NCBI RefSeq assembly: GCF_021391535.1
Contig: NZ_CP090066.1
Span: forward strand, 3,175,501-3,239,500
Source of the DNA: Aurantimonas sp. HBX-1
GTDB lineage: Bacteria; Pseudomonadota; Alphaproteobacteria; Rhizobiales; Rhizobiaceae
Reading direction: 5' to 3'
Length of the DNA: 64,000 nt
Shown: positions 1-8,146 of the stretch, piece after piece
Numbering within the stretch: the first letter of the stretch is position 1
How the letters are laid out: each line of letters starts with the position of its first letter
The notes under the pieces: model-generated
The model's database searches: none
What the model was told of the DNA's origin: nothing
The model's input: only the letters and a program-made list of their open reading frames with translations
Position numbers and translations under genes: made by a program

Positions 1-270
1 GAACTCCTCGATGTTCATGCCGGCGACGACAGTGCCCTTGTTGGGCAGGGTGTCGACCAGCCCCTCTGCCTGCAGGTGCACCAGCGCCTCGCGGACGGGC
101 GAGCGGGAGGCGGCGAAGCGCTCGGCGAGGCGCACCTCGTCCAGCAGCTGGCCGGGGCGCAGCTGCAGCGACAGGATCTCGTCGCGCAGCCGGTCGCGGA
201 TCGTCAGCGCGCCGAAGCCGCGCCGGAGCGGCGTTTCGGCTACCGCGTCGATCCTCGGGCGCATGCTCAC
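1..270 (-). CDS. GntR family transcriptional regulator (N-terminal part, cut by window edge)
   Basis: The leftward reading frame gives 90 codons of a GntR-type winged-helix domain before the window ends. The wing-helix core is visible in the segments LRDEILSLQLRPGQLLDE, LAERFAASRSPVREALVHL and LPNKGTVVAGM, the usual GntR order. The ligand-binding C-terminal domain (FCD or UTRA) lies outside, so the subfamily cannot be fixed. A GTG at 270 has an AGGA seven bases upstream and is preferred; ATG at 264 is the alternative. It lies 47 bp downstream of the cupin gene on the same strand and probably shares its transcript. By position it is the likely regulator of the divergent amino-acid catabolic operon starting at 870. 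Confidence 0.85.
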   Translation of the reverse strand, partial: MSMRPRIDAVAETPLRRGFGALTIRDRLRDEILSLQLRPGQLLDEVRLAERFAASRSPVREALVHLQAEGLVDTLPNKGTVVAGMNIEEF

Positions 271-317
271 GGGCCTTTCCTGCGGTCGATCCAAGCGGCC
301 CTTCCCCGGCGCACCGC

Positions 318-704
318 TCAGAAGCTCGGCACCCAGCGGCGCGACTGCTCGCGGGCGTCTTCGTAGCTGCCCTCGAAGATCGGCGAGGCCACCGTGGCGC
401 GCACATGCAGGATGGCTTCGCCGACATTGCGGAAGCCGTGCCGCGCGCCGGCCGGGATGAGCACCGACTGGTTGGGCTCGACCGCCTGGCGATCCTCCCC
501 GACCCAGATCTCGGCCCGGCCCGCGATCACCTCCAGCACTTCCTCCACCGCATGATGATGGGTCGGCGCGCCGAGCCCCGGCTCGCACCATTGCTCGAAG
601 ATGCAGATCTGGTGGGCGCCGGTGACGGCCGATATCCGCATCCGGGTCATGACGCCGTCGCGCCACTTCTCCAGCTCGCCATCCCTGTGGTCGAAGATCT
701 GCAT
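318..704 (-). CDS. Small cupin-domain protein
   Basis: A 128-residue single-cupin protein. The metal-binding motif is visible as THHHAVEEVLEVIAG (two or three His and a Glu), followed about 25 residues later by the second motif PAGARHGFRN with its His. Small cupins of this kind next to GntR regulators and amino-acid catabolic genes often act as sugar or amino-acid isomerases, dioxygenase-like enzymes or ligand sensors; the sequence alone does not decide. ATG at 704 is chosen because upstream extension of the frame runs through the divergent gene and is a high-GC shadow. It is divergent from the proline-racemase gene, with about 165 bp between the two starts. Confidence 0.75.
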   Translation of the reverse strand: MQIFDHRDGELEKWRDGVMTRMRISAVTGAHQICIFEQWCEPGLGAPTHHHAVEEVLEVIAGRAEIWVGEDRQAVEPNQSVLIPAGARHGFRNVGEAILHVRATVASPIFEGSYEDAREQSRRWVPSF

Positions 705-792
705 GCCCGTCCCCCTTCTATCGCGCCGTCCGATCACCCGCCGGCGCTCGTCCGAGCGGACGCTATGGCTCGAGCGGCTTCTTGTCGACAGA

Positions 793-812
793 AAACATAC
801 AGTGTTTACATC
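793..812. promoter_or_regulatory. Candidate operator in the divergent cupin / proline-racemase intergenic region
   Basis: In the gap between the divergent genes, an AAACA-TACAG-TGTTT inverted repeat (793-807) overlaps TGTTTACA (803-810), a TGT-N2-ACA dyad. This is the most AT-rich patch of the interval. GntR proteins commonly bind short dyads of this type. This is the natural place for the neighbouring GntR regulator to act, but no second copy was found, so the call is tentative. Confidence 0.3.
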
Positions 813-869
813 ATCCGCCCGGTCTGCGACAGGATGAGATCTGCGGAGTGCCTGTGGCGGGACGATTGC

Positions 870-1904
870 ATGCGCTGGAAGAAGACAGCCTCGATGATCG
901 AGGTCCATGCCGAGGGCGAAGTCGGGCGGGTCGTGACCTCCGGGGTGCTCGATGTTCCGGGCGCCACGATGCTCGACAAGATGCTGCACATCAACGAGGT
1001 CGACGGCAGCCTGCGGCGGTTCTTCTGCTTCGAGCCGCGCGGCTATGCGCAGATGAGCACCAACCTGCTGTTCGCGCCGACACGTCCCGATGCCGATGCC
1101 GCCTTCCTCATCCTGCAGCCCGACCGCGCGCATGCGATGTCGGGCTCCAACAGCATCTGCGTCGTCACCGCGCTGCTGGAGACCGGCATCCTGCCCATGC
1201 ACGAGCCGGAGACGGTGGTGCGGCTGGAGACGCCGGCCGGCATCGTCAAGGCCGTCGCGCAATGCGCCGACGGCAAATGCGTCTCGGTGTCGCTCGACAT
1301 GTCGCCGAGCTTCGCCCACCGGCTGGATGCCGTCGTCGAGGTCGAAGGTCTCGGGCCGGTGACGGTCGATATCGCCTTCGGCGGGGTGTTCTACGCGCTG
1401 ATCGACCCGGCGCAGTTCGGCATGGCGATCGACCCGGCGGCGGCCCGCACGCTCGCCGACATCGCCAGCCGGGTGCATCGGGCCGTCGACGCGCAGCTCG
1501 ACGTGCAGCACCCGACGACCAAAGGGCTGGGCGACATTTCCTATACGATGTTCGTCGACCGCGACGCGCGCGGCGACCTGCGCGGCGCCACCGTGCTGCC
1601 GCCCGGCCGCTTCGACCGCTCGCCGTGCGGGACCGGCAACTCCGCCCGCCTCGCCTGCATGGTGGCGCGGGGCGAGGCCAAGGTCGGCGACCGCTTCACG
1701 GCGCGTTCGATCATCGGCAGCCGGTTCGACGTCGGCATTCTCGGCGAGACGACGGTCGGCGACCGGCCGGCGATCCTGCCGCGCATCACCGGCCGCGGCT
1801 GGATCCACGGCTTCCACCAGATTGGCCTCGATCCGACCGATCCGTTCCCGGAAGGCTACGCCGTCGCCGATTGCTGGGGCGACGGCATGGACCTGCTGAA
1901 ATGA
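870..1904 (+). CDS. Proline racemase family enzyme (4-hydroxyproline 2-epimerase or trans-3-hydroxy-L-proline dehydratase)
   Basis: A 344-residue protein of normal length for the PrpF/proline-racemase family. The second catalytic-site motif DRSPCGTGNSARLACM is intact with its Cys. The first site reads HAMSGSNSICVV, with Ser where proline racemases have Cys. Ser/Cys members are known to include 4-hydroxyproline epimerases and trans-3-hydroxyproline dehydratases, so the reaction is one of these two rather than true proline racemisation. Start ATG 870 gives MRWKKTAS, the usual N-terminus of this subfamily; ATGs at 834 and 894 are in frame. Its stop overlaps the ATG of the flavoprotein gene (ATGA at 1901), indicating coupled translation. 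The pathway context is hydroxyproline degradation. Confidence 0.88.
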   Translation: MRWKKTASMIEVHAEGEVGRVVTSGVLDVPGATMLDKMLHINEVDGSLRRFFCFEPRGYAQMSTNLLFAPTRPDADAAFLILQPDRAHAMSGSNSICVVTALLETGILPMHEPETVVRLETPAGIVKAVAQCADGKCVSVSLDMSPSFAHRLDAVVEVEGLGPVTVDIAFGGVFYALIDPAQFGMAIDPAAARTLADIASRVHRAVDAQLDVQHPTTKGLGDISYTMFVDRDARGDLRGATVLPPGRFDRSPCGTGNSARLACMVARGEAKVGDRFTARSIIGSRFDVGILGETTVGDRPAILPRITGRGWIHGFHQIGLDPTDPFPEGYAVADCWGDGMDLLK

Positions 1905-3145
1905 CAAGCGGCAACGGTGTCGCGATCATCGGCGCCGGGATCGTCGGCACCGCCCTCGCCTTCCGCCTGGCCCAGCGCGGCGAGGCGGTGACGCTGTTCG
2001 ATGCGGGCGCGCCGGGCGAGCTCGGCCCCTCGCGCGGCAATGCCGGCCATATCGCGGCATCCGACATCTTCCCGCTCAGCCATCCCGGCATTGCCTTCGA
2101 GGCGCTCGGCATGCTGGCGAAGTCGGACGGGCCGCTGAAGATCGATCCACGCTACCTGCCGACGCTGGCGCCCTGGCTGGCGACGTTCCTGCGGACCGGA
2201 TCGGGCAAGCATTTCGAAGCCGCCACGAGGGCGATCAGCATCCTCTGCGACGGCACGGTGGCGGCGACAGAGCGACTGTTCGCCGATGCGGGAATCCCGG
2301 ACCGCTTCCGCAAGGTGCCGGCGCTCTACGTCTACGACAGCCCGGCGTCCCTCGACGCCGCCAGAGCCGGCTGGGGGCGCAAGGCCGCTGCCGGGCACGC
2401 CTCGACCTTCGTCGAGCAGAACCGGCTTCGCGAACTCGAGCCTGCCCTTTCGCACGCCTTCGCGGGGGGCGTCCTGTCGCATCACTGGGGACAGGTCAGC
2501 GATCCGAAGGCCGTGGTGGACGGGCTGTTCGAGGCCGCCCGCGGCCATGGCGCGGTGTTTCGCCAGGCAAGGGTCGAGGAAATCACGCCGTCGGAGGCGG
2601 GCGTGGTCGTGCGCGCGGCGGGGCGCGACCAGACGTTTTCGCGCGTCGTCGTCGCGGCCGGCATCCGGTCCGGCGACTTCGCCGCCCGGCTCGGGGAGAA
2701 GCTGCCGGTGACGGCCGAGGGCGGCTACAACGTCACCTATCCCTCGCCATTCATCGCGGTGAACCATCCGCTGGTCTTCGCCGATCACGGCATGGTCTCG
2801 ACCTCGCTGCGCCCCGGCCTGCGGATCGGCGGCTGGGCGGAATATGCCGGTCCCGATGCGCCGTTCCGGCCCGCCTATCACGACCGCATCGCGCGCATCG
2901 CCAAGCGCTTCTTCCCGCGGCTCGATCCGCGCGACGAGATCCGCTGGGCCGGCAAGCGCCCGTCGATGCCGGATTCGACGCCGGTCCTCTCGCGCTCCAT
3001 CGTCGATCCGCGGCTCTTCTACGCGACCGGCCACGGCCATTACGGCCTGACCTGGTCGGCGCGGACCGCGGAGATCATGACGGCGCTGATGGACGGCGAC
3101 GAGGCCGCCGCCGCGCCGTTCTCGATCCGGCGCTTCAACCGGTGA
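1901..3145 (+). CDS. FAD-dependent D-amino acid dehydrogenase-like oxidoreductase (DadA family)
   Basis: 414 residues. The N-terminal dinucleotide-binding motif is VAIIGAGIVGTALAFRLA, with an acidic residue (FDAG) about 30 residues on, typical of DAO/DadA FAD enzymes. The C-terminal motif PVLSRSIVDPRLFYATGHG and the following GLTWSARTAE match the second FAD-contact region of the family. In hydroxyproline pathways a DadA-like enzyme oxidises cis-4-hydroxy-D-proline after epimerisation; overlap with the racemase gene supports that role here. Translation is coupled by an ATGA overlap. A general D-amino-acid dehydrogenase is the alternative. It should be membrane-peripheral and pass electrons to quinone. 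Confidence 0.85.
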   Translation: MTSGNGVAIIGAGIVGTALAFRLAQRGEAVTLFDAGAPGELGPSRGNAGHIAASDIFPLSHPGIAFEALGMLAKSDGPLKIDPRYLPTLAPWLATFLRTGSGKHFEAATRAISILCDGTVAATERLFADAGIPDRFRKVPALYVYDSPASLDAARAGWGRKAAAGHASTFVEQNRLRELEPALSHAFAGGVLSHHWGQVSDPKAVVDGLFEAARGHGAVFRQARVEEITPSEAGVVVRAAGRDQTFSRVVVAAGIRSGDFAARLGEKLPVTAEGGYNVTYPSPFIAVNHPLVFADHGMVSTSLRPGLRIGGWAEYAGPDAPFRPAYHDRIARIAKRFFPRLDPRDEIRWAGKRPSMPDSTPVLSRSIVDPRLFYATGHGHYGLTWSARTAEIMTALMDGDEAAAAPFSIRRFNR

Positions 3146-3272
3146 AGGACATGGCGCGTGTTCCCCGCCGTTCCCTCGCCCTCATTCGCGTGGCCGGCCG
3201 CCCTGTCCGGGCGCCGCGCCCGCCAAGCCTGCCCGCATTCCCCCTCCCCGACCGAAACGACTGGCTGGAAAC
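3146..3272 (+). other. Intercistronic gap with a GC hairpin
   Basis: The 127-bp spacer between the flavoprotein gene and the next dehydrogenase holds a perfect 6-bp stem with a 3-base loop (CGGGCG-CCG-CGCCCG, 3208-3222) and no T tract. It could lower read-through or protect the upstream transcript; no promoter motif is convincing. Confidence 0.3.
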
Positions 3273-4223
3273 ATGACCATCACCAATGTCGCCATCGCCG
3301 GCTCCGGCATCATCGGCAGTTCCTGGGCGATCGTCTATGCCCGCACCGGGCTGAATGTCGCCGTCTACGATCGCAACGCGGAGAGCCGTGCGGGGCTCAT
3401 GACCAAGATCGGCCGGGCGCTCGACCAGTCGAGCGCGCTGCTCGCGCCAGGCGATGCCGTCGCCGACGTGCTGGCCCGCATCACCGTGCACGACAGCCTC
3501 GAGGCGGCGCTCGCCGGCGCCGACTTCGTCCATGAATGCATCGAGGAAAAGCTCGAGAGCAAGAAGACCATCTTCGCCGAGTTCGACCGGCTGGCCGGCC
3601 CGAAGGCGATCCTCGCCACGACCACGTCGAGCTTCCCGGTGTCGCAGTTCGCCAGCGAGCTCGCCTGCCGGGATCGCTGCATCGTCGTGCATCCGGCGAC
3701 CCCGCCGCATCTCCTGCCGGTGACCGAGATCTGCCCCGCGCCCTTCACCAGCCCCAAGGTGTTCGACTCGACATTCCGCTTCATGGAGCGCTGCGGCCAG
3801 AGCCCGATCCACATCCGCAAGGAGATCCCGAGCTTCGTCCTGAACCGCATGCAGGCGGCGCTGCTCGTCGAGATGTTCCGCTGCCTGAACGAGGGGCTGG
3901 TCTCTCCCGCCGACGTCGACAAGATCATCAGCCAGGGTTTCGGCCTGCGCTGGGCATTCCTCGGACCGTTCGAGGGGGTCGACCTCAACTCGGCCGGTGG
4001 CATCCGGCAGTACCTGGAGAATTTCGGCTTCCTGTTCAACAACATGGCGAACGAGCTGGGCTTTGCCGACGTGGTGACGCCGCAGTCGATCGCGATGCTC
4101 GAAGACTATGCGCGCGCCAAGATCCCGCTGGACGCGCTCGGCGACAAGGTCGCCTGGCGCGACCAGTCGATCATTGCGCTGCGCCGCCTGAAGGAGGAGC
4201 GGGGCACGGTGGACCGGGGATGA
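3273..4223 (+). CDS. 3-hydroxyacyl-CoA dehydrogenase family protein (L-gulonate 3-dehydrogenase / lambda-crystallin type)
   Basis: A 316-residue, two-domain NAD-dependent dehydrogenase. The Rossmann motif is VAIAGSGIIGSSWAIVYA followed by the acidic VYDRN. The catalytic histidine lies in VVHPATPPHLLPVTEI, the arrangement of the lambda-crystallin/L-gulonate dehydrogenase group (HPxxPP) rather than fatty-acid FadB enzymes. The helical C-terminal domain runs from about residue 190 (FVLNRMQAALLVEMFR). Length fits the stand-alone L-gulonate or carnitine 3-dehydrogenase families. Its end overlaps the next gene's ATG by 4 bp. In this operon it may oxidise a beta-hydroxy acid derived from the amino-acid substrate; the true substrate is not readable. 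Confidence 0.85.
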   Translation: MTITNVAIAGSGIIGSSWAIVYARTGLNVAVYDRNAESRAGLMTKIGRALDQSSALLAPGDAVADVLARITVHDSLEAALAGADFVHECIEEKLESKKTIFAEFDRLAGPKAILATTTSSFPVSQFASELACRDRCIVVHPATPPHLLPVTEICPAPFTSPKVFDSTFRFMERCGQSPIHIRKEIPSFVLNRMQAALLVEMFRCLNEGLVSPADVDKIISQGFGLRWAFLGPFEGVDLNSAGGIRQYLENFGFLFNNMANELGFADVVTPQSIAMLEDYARAKIPLDALGDKVAWRDQSIIALRRLKEERGTVDRG

Positions 4224-5050
4224 CGCAGGAACGCAGCACGGCGGCGGGCGCGGATCCCGGCGAAGAGGCCGGGCGGCATGTCGGGGTGATCGGCTATGGC
4301 GCCGCCGGGCGGGCCTGCGCCGCCCTGCTCCTCGCCGACCCGCGCTATCGCCTGACGGTGCTGATGCGGTCGCCGATGGCGGGACAGCTGCCTGACCGGC
4401 TGTCCGCCGTGACGTCGCTCGACGCGCTGATCGCCGCCCGGCCGCAGATCGTCGTCGAGGCCGCCTCGGCGGAGGCCTTCGCGACGCTGGCGCCGGCGTG
4501 CCTGCTCGCCGGGATCGACGTGGTCGCCGCCTCGGTCGGAGCCCTGCAGTCGCGCGAGACCTGGGACGCCGTCGTCGCGGCCTGCAGCGAGGGGCGTTCG
4601 CGCCTGGTGCTGCCATCGGGCGCCGTCGGCGGCCTCGACTACATCGCCGCCGCGGCGCTCTCCGGCGACATTGCCGTCACCTACACCTCCCGCAAGCCGC
4701 CGGCCGCCTGGACCGCGGAACTGGCCGCGGCAGGCCTTGCCGAGGCGGCACGATCGCAGGCGGTGACGCTATTCGAGGGCAGCGCGCCGGAGGCTGCACG
4801 CCTCTATCCCCGCAACCTCAATGCCGGGCTGACCGTGGCGCTCGCCGCCGGCATCGACCGGACGCTTGTGCGGGTGGTCGCGGACCCCGCCGTCACCACC
4901 AACACGCACGAGATCGCCGTCACCGGCGCGGCCGGCGACGCCTTCCTGCGCTTTGCCAACAGGCCCTCGCCGGACAATCCCAAGACCTCGATGATCACCG
5001 CACTGAGCCTCGCCTCGGCGGTGCGGAAGCGGTTCGACCCGATGCAGTAG
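4220..5050 (+). CDS. Aspartate dehydrogenase-like protein (NadX/DUF108 family)
   Basis: 276 residues. The N-terminal Rossmann motif is VGVIGYGAAGRACAALLL. The central LPSGAVGGLDYIAAAAL and the C-terminal TTNTHEIAVTG (with the conserved His) and NPKTSMITALSLASAV are hallmarks of the aspartate dehydrogenase fold. Family members deaminate L-aspartate to iminoaspartate/oxaloacetate with NAD(P). Here it is translationally coupled to a 3-hydroxy-acid dehydrogenase and lies in a catabolic operon with no NAD biosynthesis genes, so it is more likely catabolic or acts on a related amino acid. The first 20 residues (MTQERSTAAGADP) are a non-conserved extension; a later start is possible but there is no better ATG. 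Confidence 0.82.
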   Translation: MTQERSTAAGADPGEEAGRHVGVIGYGAAGRACAALLLADPRYRLTVLMRSPMAGQLPDRLSAVTSLDALIAARPQIVVEAASAEAFATLAPACLLAGIDVVAASVGALQSRETWDAVVAACSEGRSRLVLPSGAVGGLDYIAAAALSGDIAVTYTSRKPPAAWTAELAAAGLAEAARSQAVTLFEGSAPEAARLYPRNLNAGLTVALAAGIDRTLVRVVADPAVTTNTHEIAVTGAAGDAFLRFANRPSPDNPKTSMITALSLASAVRKRFDPMQ

Positions 5051-5124
5051 CTTCGCTCTGCTGTTCTGCGGGGCAAAGTGGCTTCGGCCACTGATTGTGT
5101 ACAGAACACTCACCCAGCGCCGCT

Positions 5125-5264
5125 TACCCCCCTCTGCCTGCCGGCATCTCCCCCACAAGGGGGGAGATCGACCGTCTGGAGCGGCGTGTCTTGGGATTGC
5201 ACCGCCTCGTCGCTTCGATCTCCCCCCTTGTAGGGGAGATGGGCGGCAGCCCAGAGGGGGGTAT
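5125..5264. repeat. RIME-like paired palindromic intergenic repeat
   Basis: Two long inverted arms face each other. The left arm (about 5125-5171) contains TACCCCCCTCTGCC and CATCTCCCCCACAAGG; the right arm (about 5215-5264) carries their reverse complements (CCTTGTAGGGGAGATG, CAGAGGGGGGTA). Within each arm there is a further palindrome centred on the ACAAGG/CCTTGT core. This architecture and the CCCCTCTG...CATCTCCCC consensus match the intergenic mosaic elements (RIME type) dispersed in rhizobial genomes. It fills most of the 368-bp gap 5051-5418; nothing else is seen there. It may act as a transcription terminator or mRNA stabiliser for the upstream operon. Confidence 0.75.
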
Positions 5265-5418
5265 GTCCCGCCCACGGCATCCGGACAATCGTGTCGAGAC
5301 AGGCGCAGGCATCTGATCGGTCAGCCGGGCCTCGCGCTTCCCACCTCGTTTCCTAGCGCCATATGGCGTGTCTCGTTCCGACCGCGATCACGCCGCTTGC
5401 AGCAACCCCGGAGTCCGC

Positions 5419-6621
5419 ATGCCGATCCGCCGATATCTCCTGCCCGTCGTGGGACGCGGCGCAGTCGGCTGGGATCGCCTTCGCCGGCGCGGGAGGCTGC
5501 GGCTGGGCCTGACGACGACGCCGATCCTGCTGCCCTATCGCGGGCTCGCCGCCAACGGCCGGGTCGGTTTCGAAGGGCGCGTGATCGAGGACGAGGGCGT
5601 GGTCGGTGCCCCGCCCAGCGCCTCGCGATGGACCAATCTCTGGCGCACCTATCGCCGCTACCAGACCGAAAAGGTCCACCAGGCCCACGTGCGGTGGACG
5701 CTGGGCGCCCATGCCGGAACCGCGCGTACCGACCGCGAGGGCTTCTTCCGCGTCGAGACGGCGGTCGACGAGAGCCACCTCGCCAGCCCCTGGACGACCG
5801 CGCGGCTGCATCTGGAGCACGCGCCGGGCTACCGCTTCGAGCAGCGCGAGACGCACGTGAAGATAAGGGTCGTGTCGGCCAAGGCGCGCTTCGGCATCAT
5901 CTCCGACATCGACGACACGATCGTCGAGACGGGGGCGCGCCGCCTCATCCAGCACTGGCGCACCGTGGCGCTGAATTCGGCGGAGGGGCGCATCGCCTTT
6001 CCCGGCATCGCCTGCCTCTACCAGGCCTTCGCCGCCGGCGAGGACGGGCCGGAGACCAATCCGGTGTTCTACATCTCCTCCAGCCCGTGGAACCTGCATG
6101 ACCTGTTCGAGGAATTCATGCGGCTCTGCGACATCCCGCAGGGACCGATGTTCCTGAAGGATTTCGGGCTCAACAAGACGCAGTGGCTGACCGGCAGCCA
6201 CGCCACCCACAAGCTCGGCGCCGCCGACAGGATCCTGTCGGCCTATCCGCATCTGTCCTTCGTGCTGTTCGGCGACACCGGGCAGAGCGACGCCACCATC
6301 TATGCCGAGCTGGTGGAACGCTATCCCGGCCGGATCCACTCGGTGCATCTGCGCGACGTGACGCCGAAGGGCTTCAAGCCGCGCGTCAGGCGCGCCATCG
6401 CCGCAATCGAGGAAGCCGGCGTCCCCGTGACCTCCAGCCCGACCCTGCGCGAGGCAGCGGAGATCGCCGAGAAGGACGGGCTCGTCGCGCCCGGCACCGT
6501 CGACCGGCTGAAGCAGACGGTGGAGGAGGACCGCCGCAATCTCGAATCCTGGTCCGGTCCGATGCCGATTCGCGACGCAGCCGCGGACGGTCCGGACGAA
6601 GACGGCGAGGGCCGTGCATAG
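5419..6621 (+). CDS. App1-like phosphatidate phosphatase domain protein (DUF2183)
   Basis: A 400-residue protein. The catalytic HAD-like motif DxDxT is seen as ISDIDDTIVETG near residue 157-168, and later YISSSPWNL, FLKDFG and FVLFGDTGQSD supply the other phosphatase motifs. Together these define the APP1/DUF2183 catalytic domain, whose yeast member is a Mg-dependent phosphatidate phosphatase. The N-terminal 140 residues are a beta-rich domain (LPYRGLAANGRVGFEGRVIED) usual for bacterial members. ATG 5419 is preferred; an in-frame GTG at 5368 would add 17 residues of low-complexity sequence. Monocistronic and convergent with the next gene. Substrate in bacteria is unproven. Confidence 0.85.
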   Translation: MPIRRYLLPVVGRGAVGWDRLRRRGRLRLGLTTTPILLPYRGLAANGRVGFEGRVIEDEGVVGAPPSASRWTNLWRTYRRYQTEKVHQAHVRWTLGAHAGTARTDREGFFRVETAVDESHLASPWTTARLHLEHAPGYRFEQRETHVKIRVVSAKARFGIISDIDDTIVETGARRLIQHWRTVALNSAEGRIAFPGIACLYQAFAAGEDGPETNPVFYISSSPWNLHDLFEEFMRLCDIPQGPMFLKDFGLNKTQWLTGSHATHKLGAADRILSAYPHLSFVLFGDTGQSDATIYAELVERYPGRIHSVHLRDVTPKGFKPRVRRAIAAIEEAGVPVTSSPTLREAAEIAEKDGLVAPGTVDRLKQTVEEDRRNLESWSGPMPIRDAAADGPDEDGEGRA

Positions 6622-6672
6622 CGGCCGAGTGGGTGCCCAGCGCGAGTGCCCCCGCCCGAGAAGCAGGCAGCC

Positions 6673-7782
6673 TCAGCGGCCAGCCTGCGCGAGGAGCCGC
6701 GCGTAAAGCCCGTGATAGCGCCGGCCCATGGCCTCGGCCGTGAACAGATCGAGATAGCGCCGCCTGGCGGCTTCGCCCCATCGTCGGGCGCGCTCGGGTG
6801 ACGCCAGCATGTCGTTCATCACCGCCGCCAGCGCCGGCGCGTCATTCGGCGGCACGACCAGCCCGGTCTCGCCGTCCCGGTTGACGTAGCTCGTGCCGGT
6901 GCCGAGTTCGGTGGAGATCATCGGCCGGCCGAACATCGCCGCCTCGACGAGCGCCAGGCCGAAGGCCTCGGATCGTTCGTTGGACGGAAACACGAAGGCG
7001 GTGCAGCGGCGCATCAGCGCCGCCTTCCCGGCATCCGGCAGGGCCCCGACGAAGCGGACGTTGGACAGCCGCTCCGCGTCGGCGCGCTGCCGGAGGTGAT
7101 CTTCCAGGGGTCCGGCGCCGAGGATGACGATGTCGCACGGCACATGCGGCGCCGCGTCGAGCAGCACGTCGAGGCCCTTGTAGTAGCGCAGCACCCCCGC
7201 GAACAGGAAGAACGGCCGGCCCTCGTCGAGACCGTCCGGCAGCGCCTCCTCGCCGCTGGCGGCGTCCTCCAGCCCGATCGGGATGATCTCGACCTTGTCG
7301 CGGTGGCGCGCCAGCACCGGGCTCGACGCCGCATAGTTCGGCGAGGTCGCGACCAGCGCATCGACGCTGCCCAGGAAGCGTTGCATCAGCGGCGCGTAGG
7401 CGTGCTTCAGCGCCCGCTGCTTGATGATGTCGGAATGATAGGTGACGACGCTCGGCTTGCCGTGCCGCACCAGGAAATGCGCCGCGTCCATGTAAGGCCA
7501 GGGGAAATGGTAGTGGACGATGTCGGCTACGGCGGCCTCGCGCGCAAACTTGCCGAGAGCATCGAGTGACAGGCCAGTCGAGGCGATGTCGAGGTCGAGC
7601 CGCGCCTTCACCGCGCGGTGGCCGTGGAATTCGACGCTGCGCTCGCGCGGCTTCCGGCTGAGCGACAGGACGGTCGTCTCCACGCCCAGACCGGCGGTCG
7701 AGCACGCGATCGCGTCGATCGTGCGCTCGATCCCGCCGAACGTGTCGGGCCAGTACGTCTTGAAGAAATGCAGGACGCGCAT
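6673..7782 (-). CDS. Family 4 glycosyltransferase
   Basis: A 369-residue GT4 (GT-B fold) enzyme. The N-terminus MRVLHFFKTYWPDTFGGIER is the glycine-rich acceptor-side loop; the C-terminal half carries FAGVLRYYKGLDVLLDAA (nucleotide-sugar domain start) and the EX7E-like stretch FPSNERSEAFGLALVEA with donor-binding Glu residues. ATG 7782 is chosen because homology-like sequence starts exactly there and a decayed copy (10239) begins with the same residues. It is divergent from the methyltransferase at 8147. It probably adds one sugar of the surface polysaccharide; donor and linkage cannot be read. Confidence 0.9.
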   Translation of the reverse strand: MRVLHFFKTYWPDTFGGIERTIDAIACSTAGLGVETTVLSLSRKPRERSVEFHGHRAVKARLDLDIASTGLSLDALGKFAREAAVADIVHYHFPWPYMDAAHFLVRHGKPSVVTYHSDIIKQRALKHAYAPLMQRFLGSVDALVATSPNYAASSPVLARHRDKVEIIPIGLEDAASGEEALPDGLDEGRPFFLFAGVLRYYKGLDVLLDAAPHVPCDIVILGAGPLEDHLRQRADAERLSNVRFVGALPDAGKAALMRRCTAFVFPSNERSEAFGLALVEAAMFGRPMISTELGTGTSYVNRDGETGLVVPPNDAPALAAVMNDMLASPERARRWGEAARRRYLDLFTAEAMGRRYHGLYARLLAQAGR

Positions 7783-8146
7783 CAGGCGGTATCGGGACGG
7801 ATCAAGAGCAGTTCTCGGTTCGTGTGGCGGCGTCGGCGGCAATTTGGCGGCACCCATAACGCAGCGAGTGGTCGATGGGAACGTGCGGCAGCCATGACCT
7901 TGTCGCCTCCCGGTTCCCGACAGCCTCGATAGTGCAGGCCGAGACTGGAGACGGGCATTTTCGACTCCGCCGATGTCGCCGGGGCAAAACCGAGCCCTTC
8001 GCCATTCCGGCGGCTGGCCGCCGCCCCGATGAAAGGGGCCCCGGGCACGCGATGCGCTTTCCTGGCAACGTGGCTTTTCTGCAGTTGCGGCATCGCAGCG
8101 ATGCGATTAGCGATCAGAGGTCCGAACAACGGCAGGACCCCGCTCG
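7783..8146. other. Divergent intergenic region, no gene seen
   Basis: This 364-bp space separates the divergent GT4 and methyltransferase genes and must hold both promoters. No recognisable coding segment, repeat or clear sigma-70 hexamer pair was found. An AGGA about 9 bases before ATG 8147 is the likely ribosome-binding site of the rightward gene. Confidence 0.5.

Noticed and set aside
3135..4616. A 493-codon leftward frame across the dehydrogenase and aspartate-dehydrogenase genes
   Set aside because: Arg/Pro-rich composition with no recognisable domain; it is the antisense shadow of two genes with clear Rossmann and catalytic motifs.
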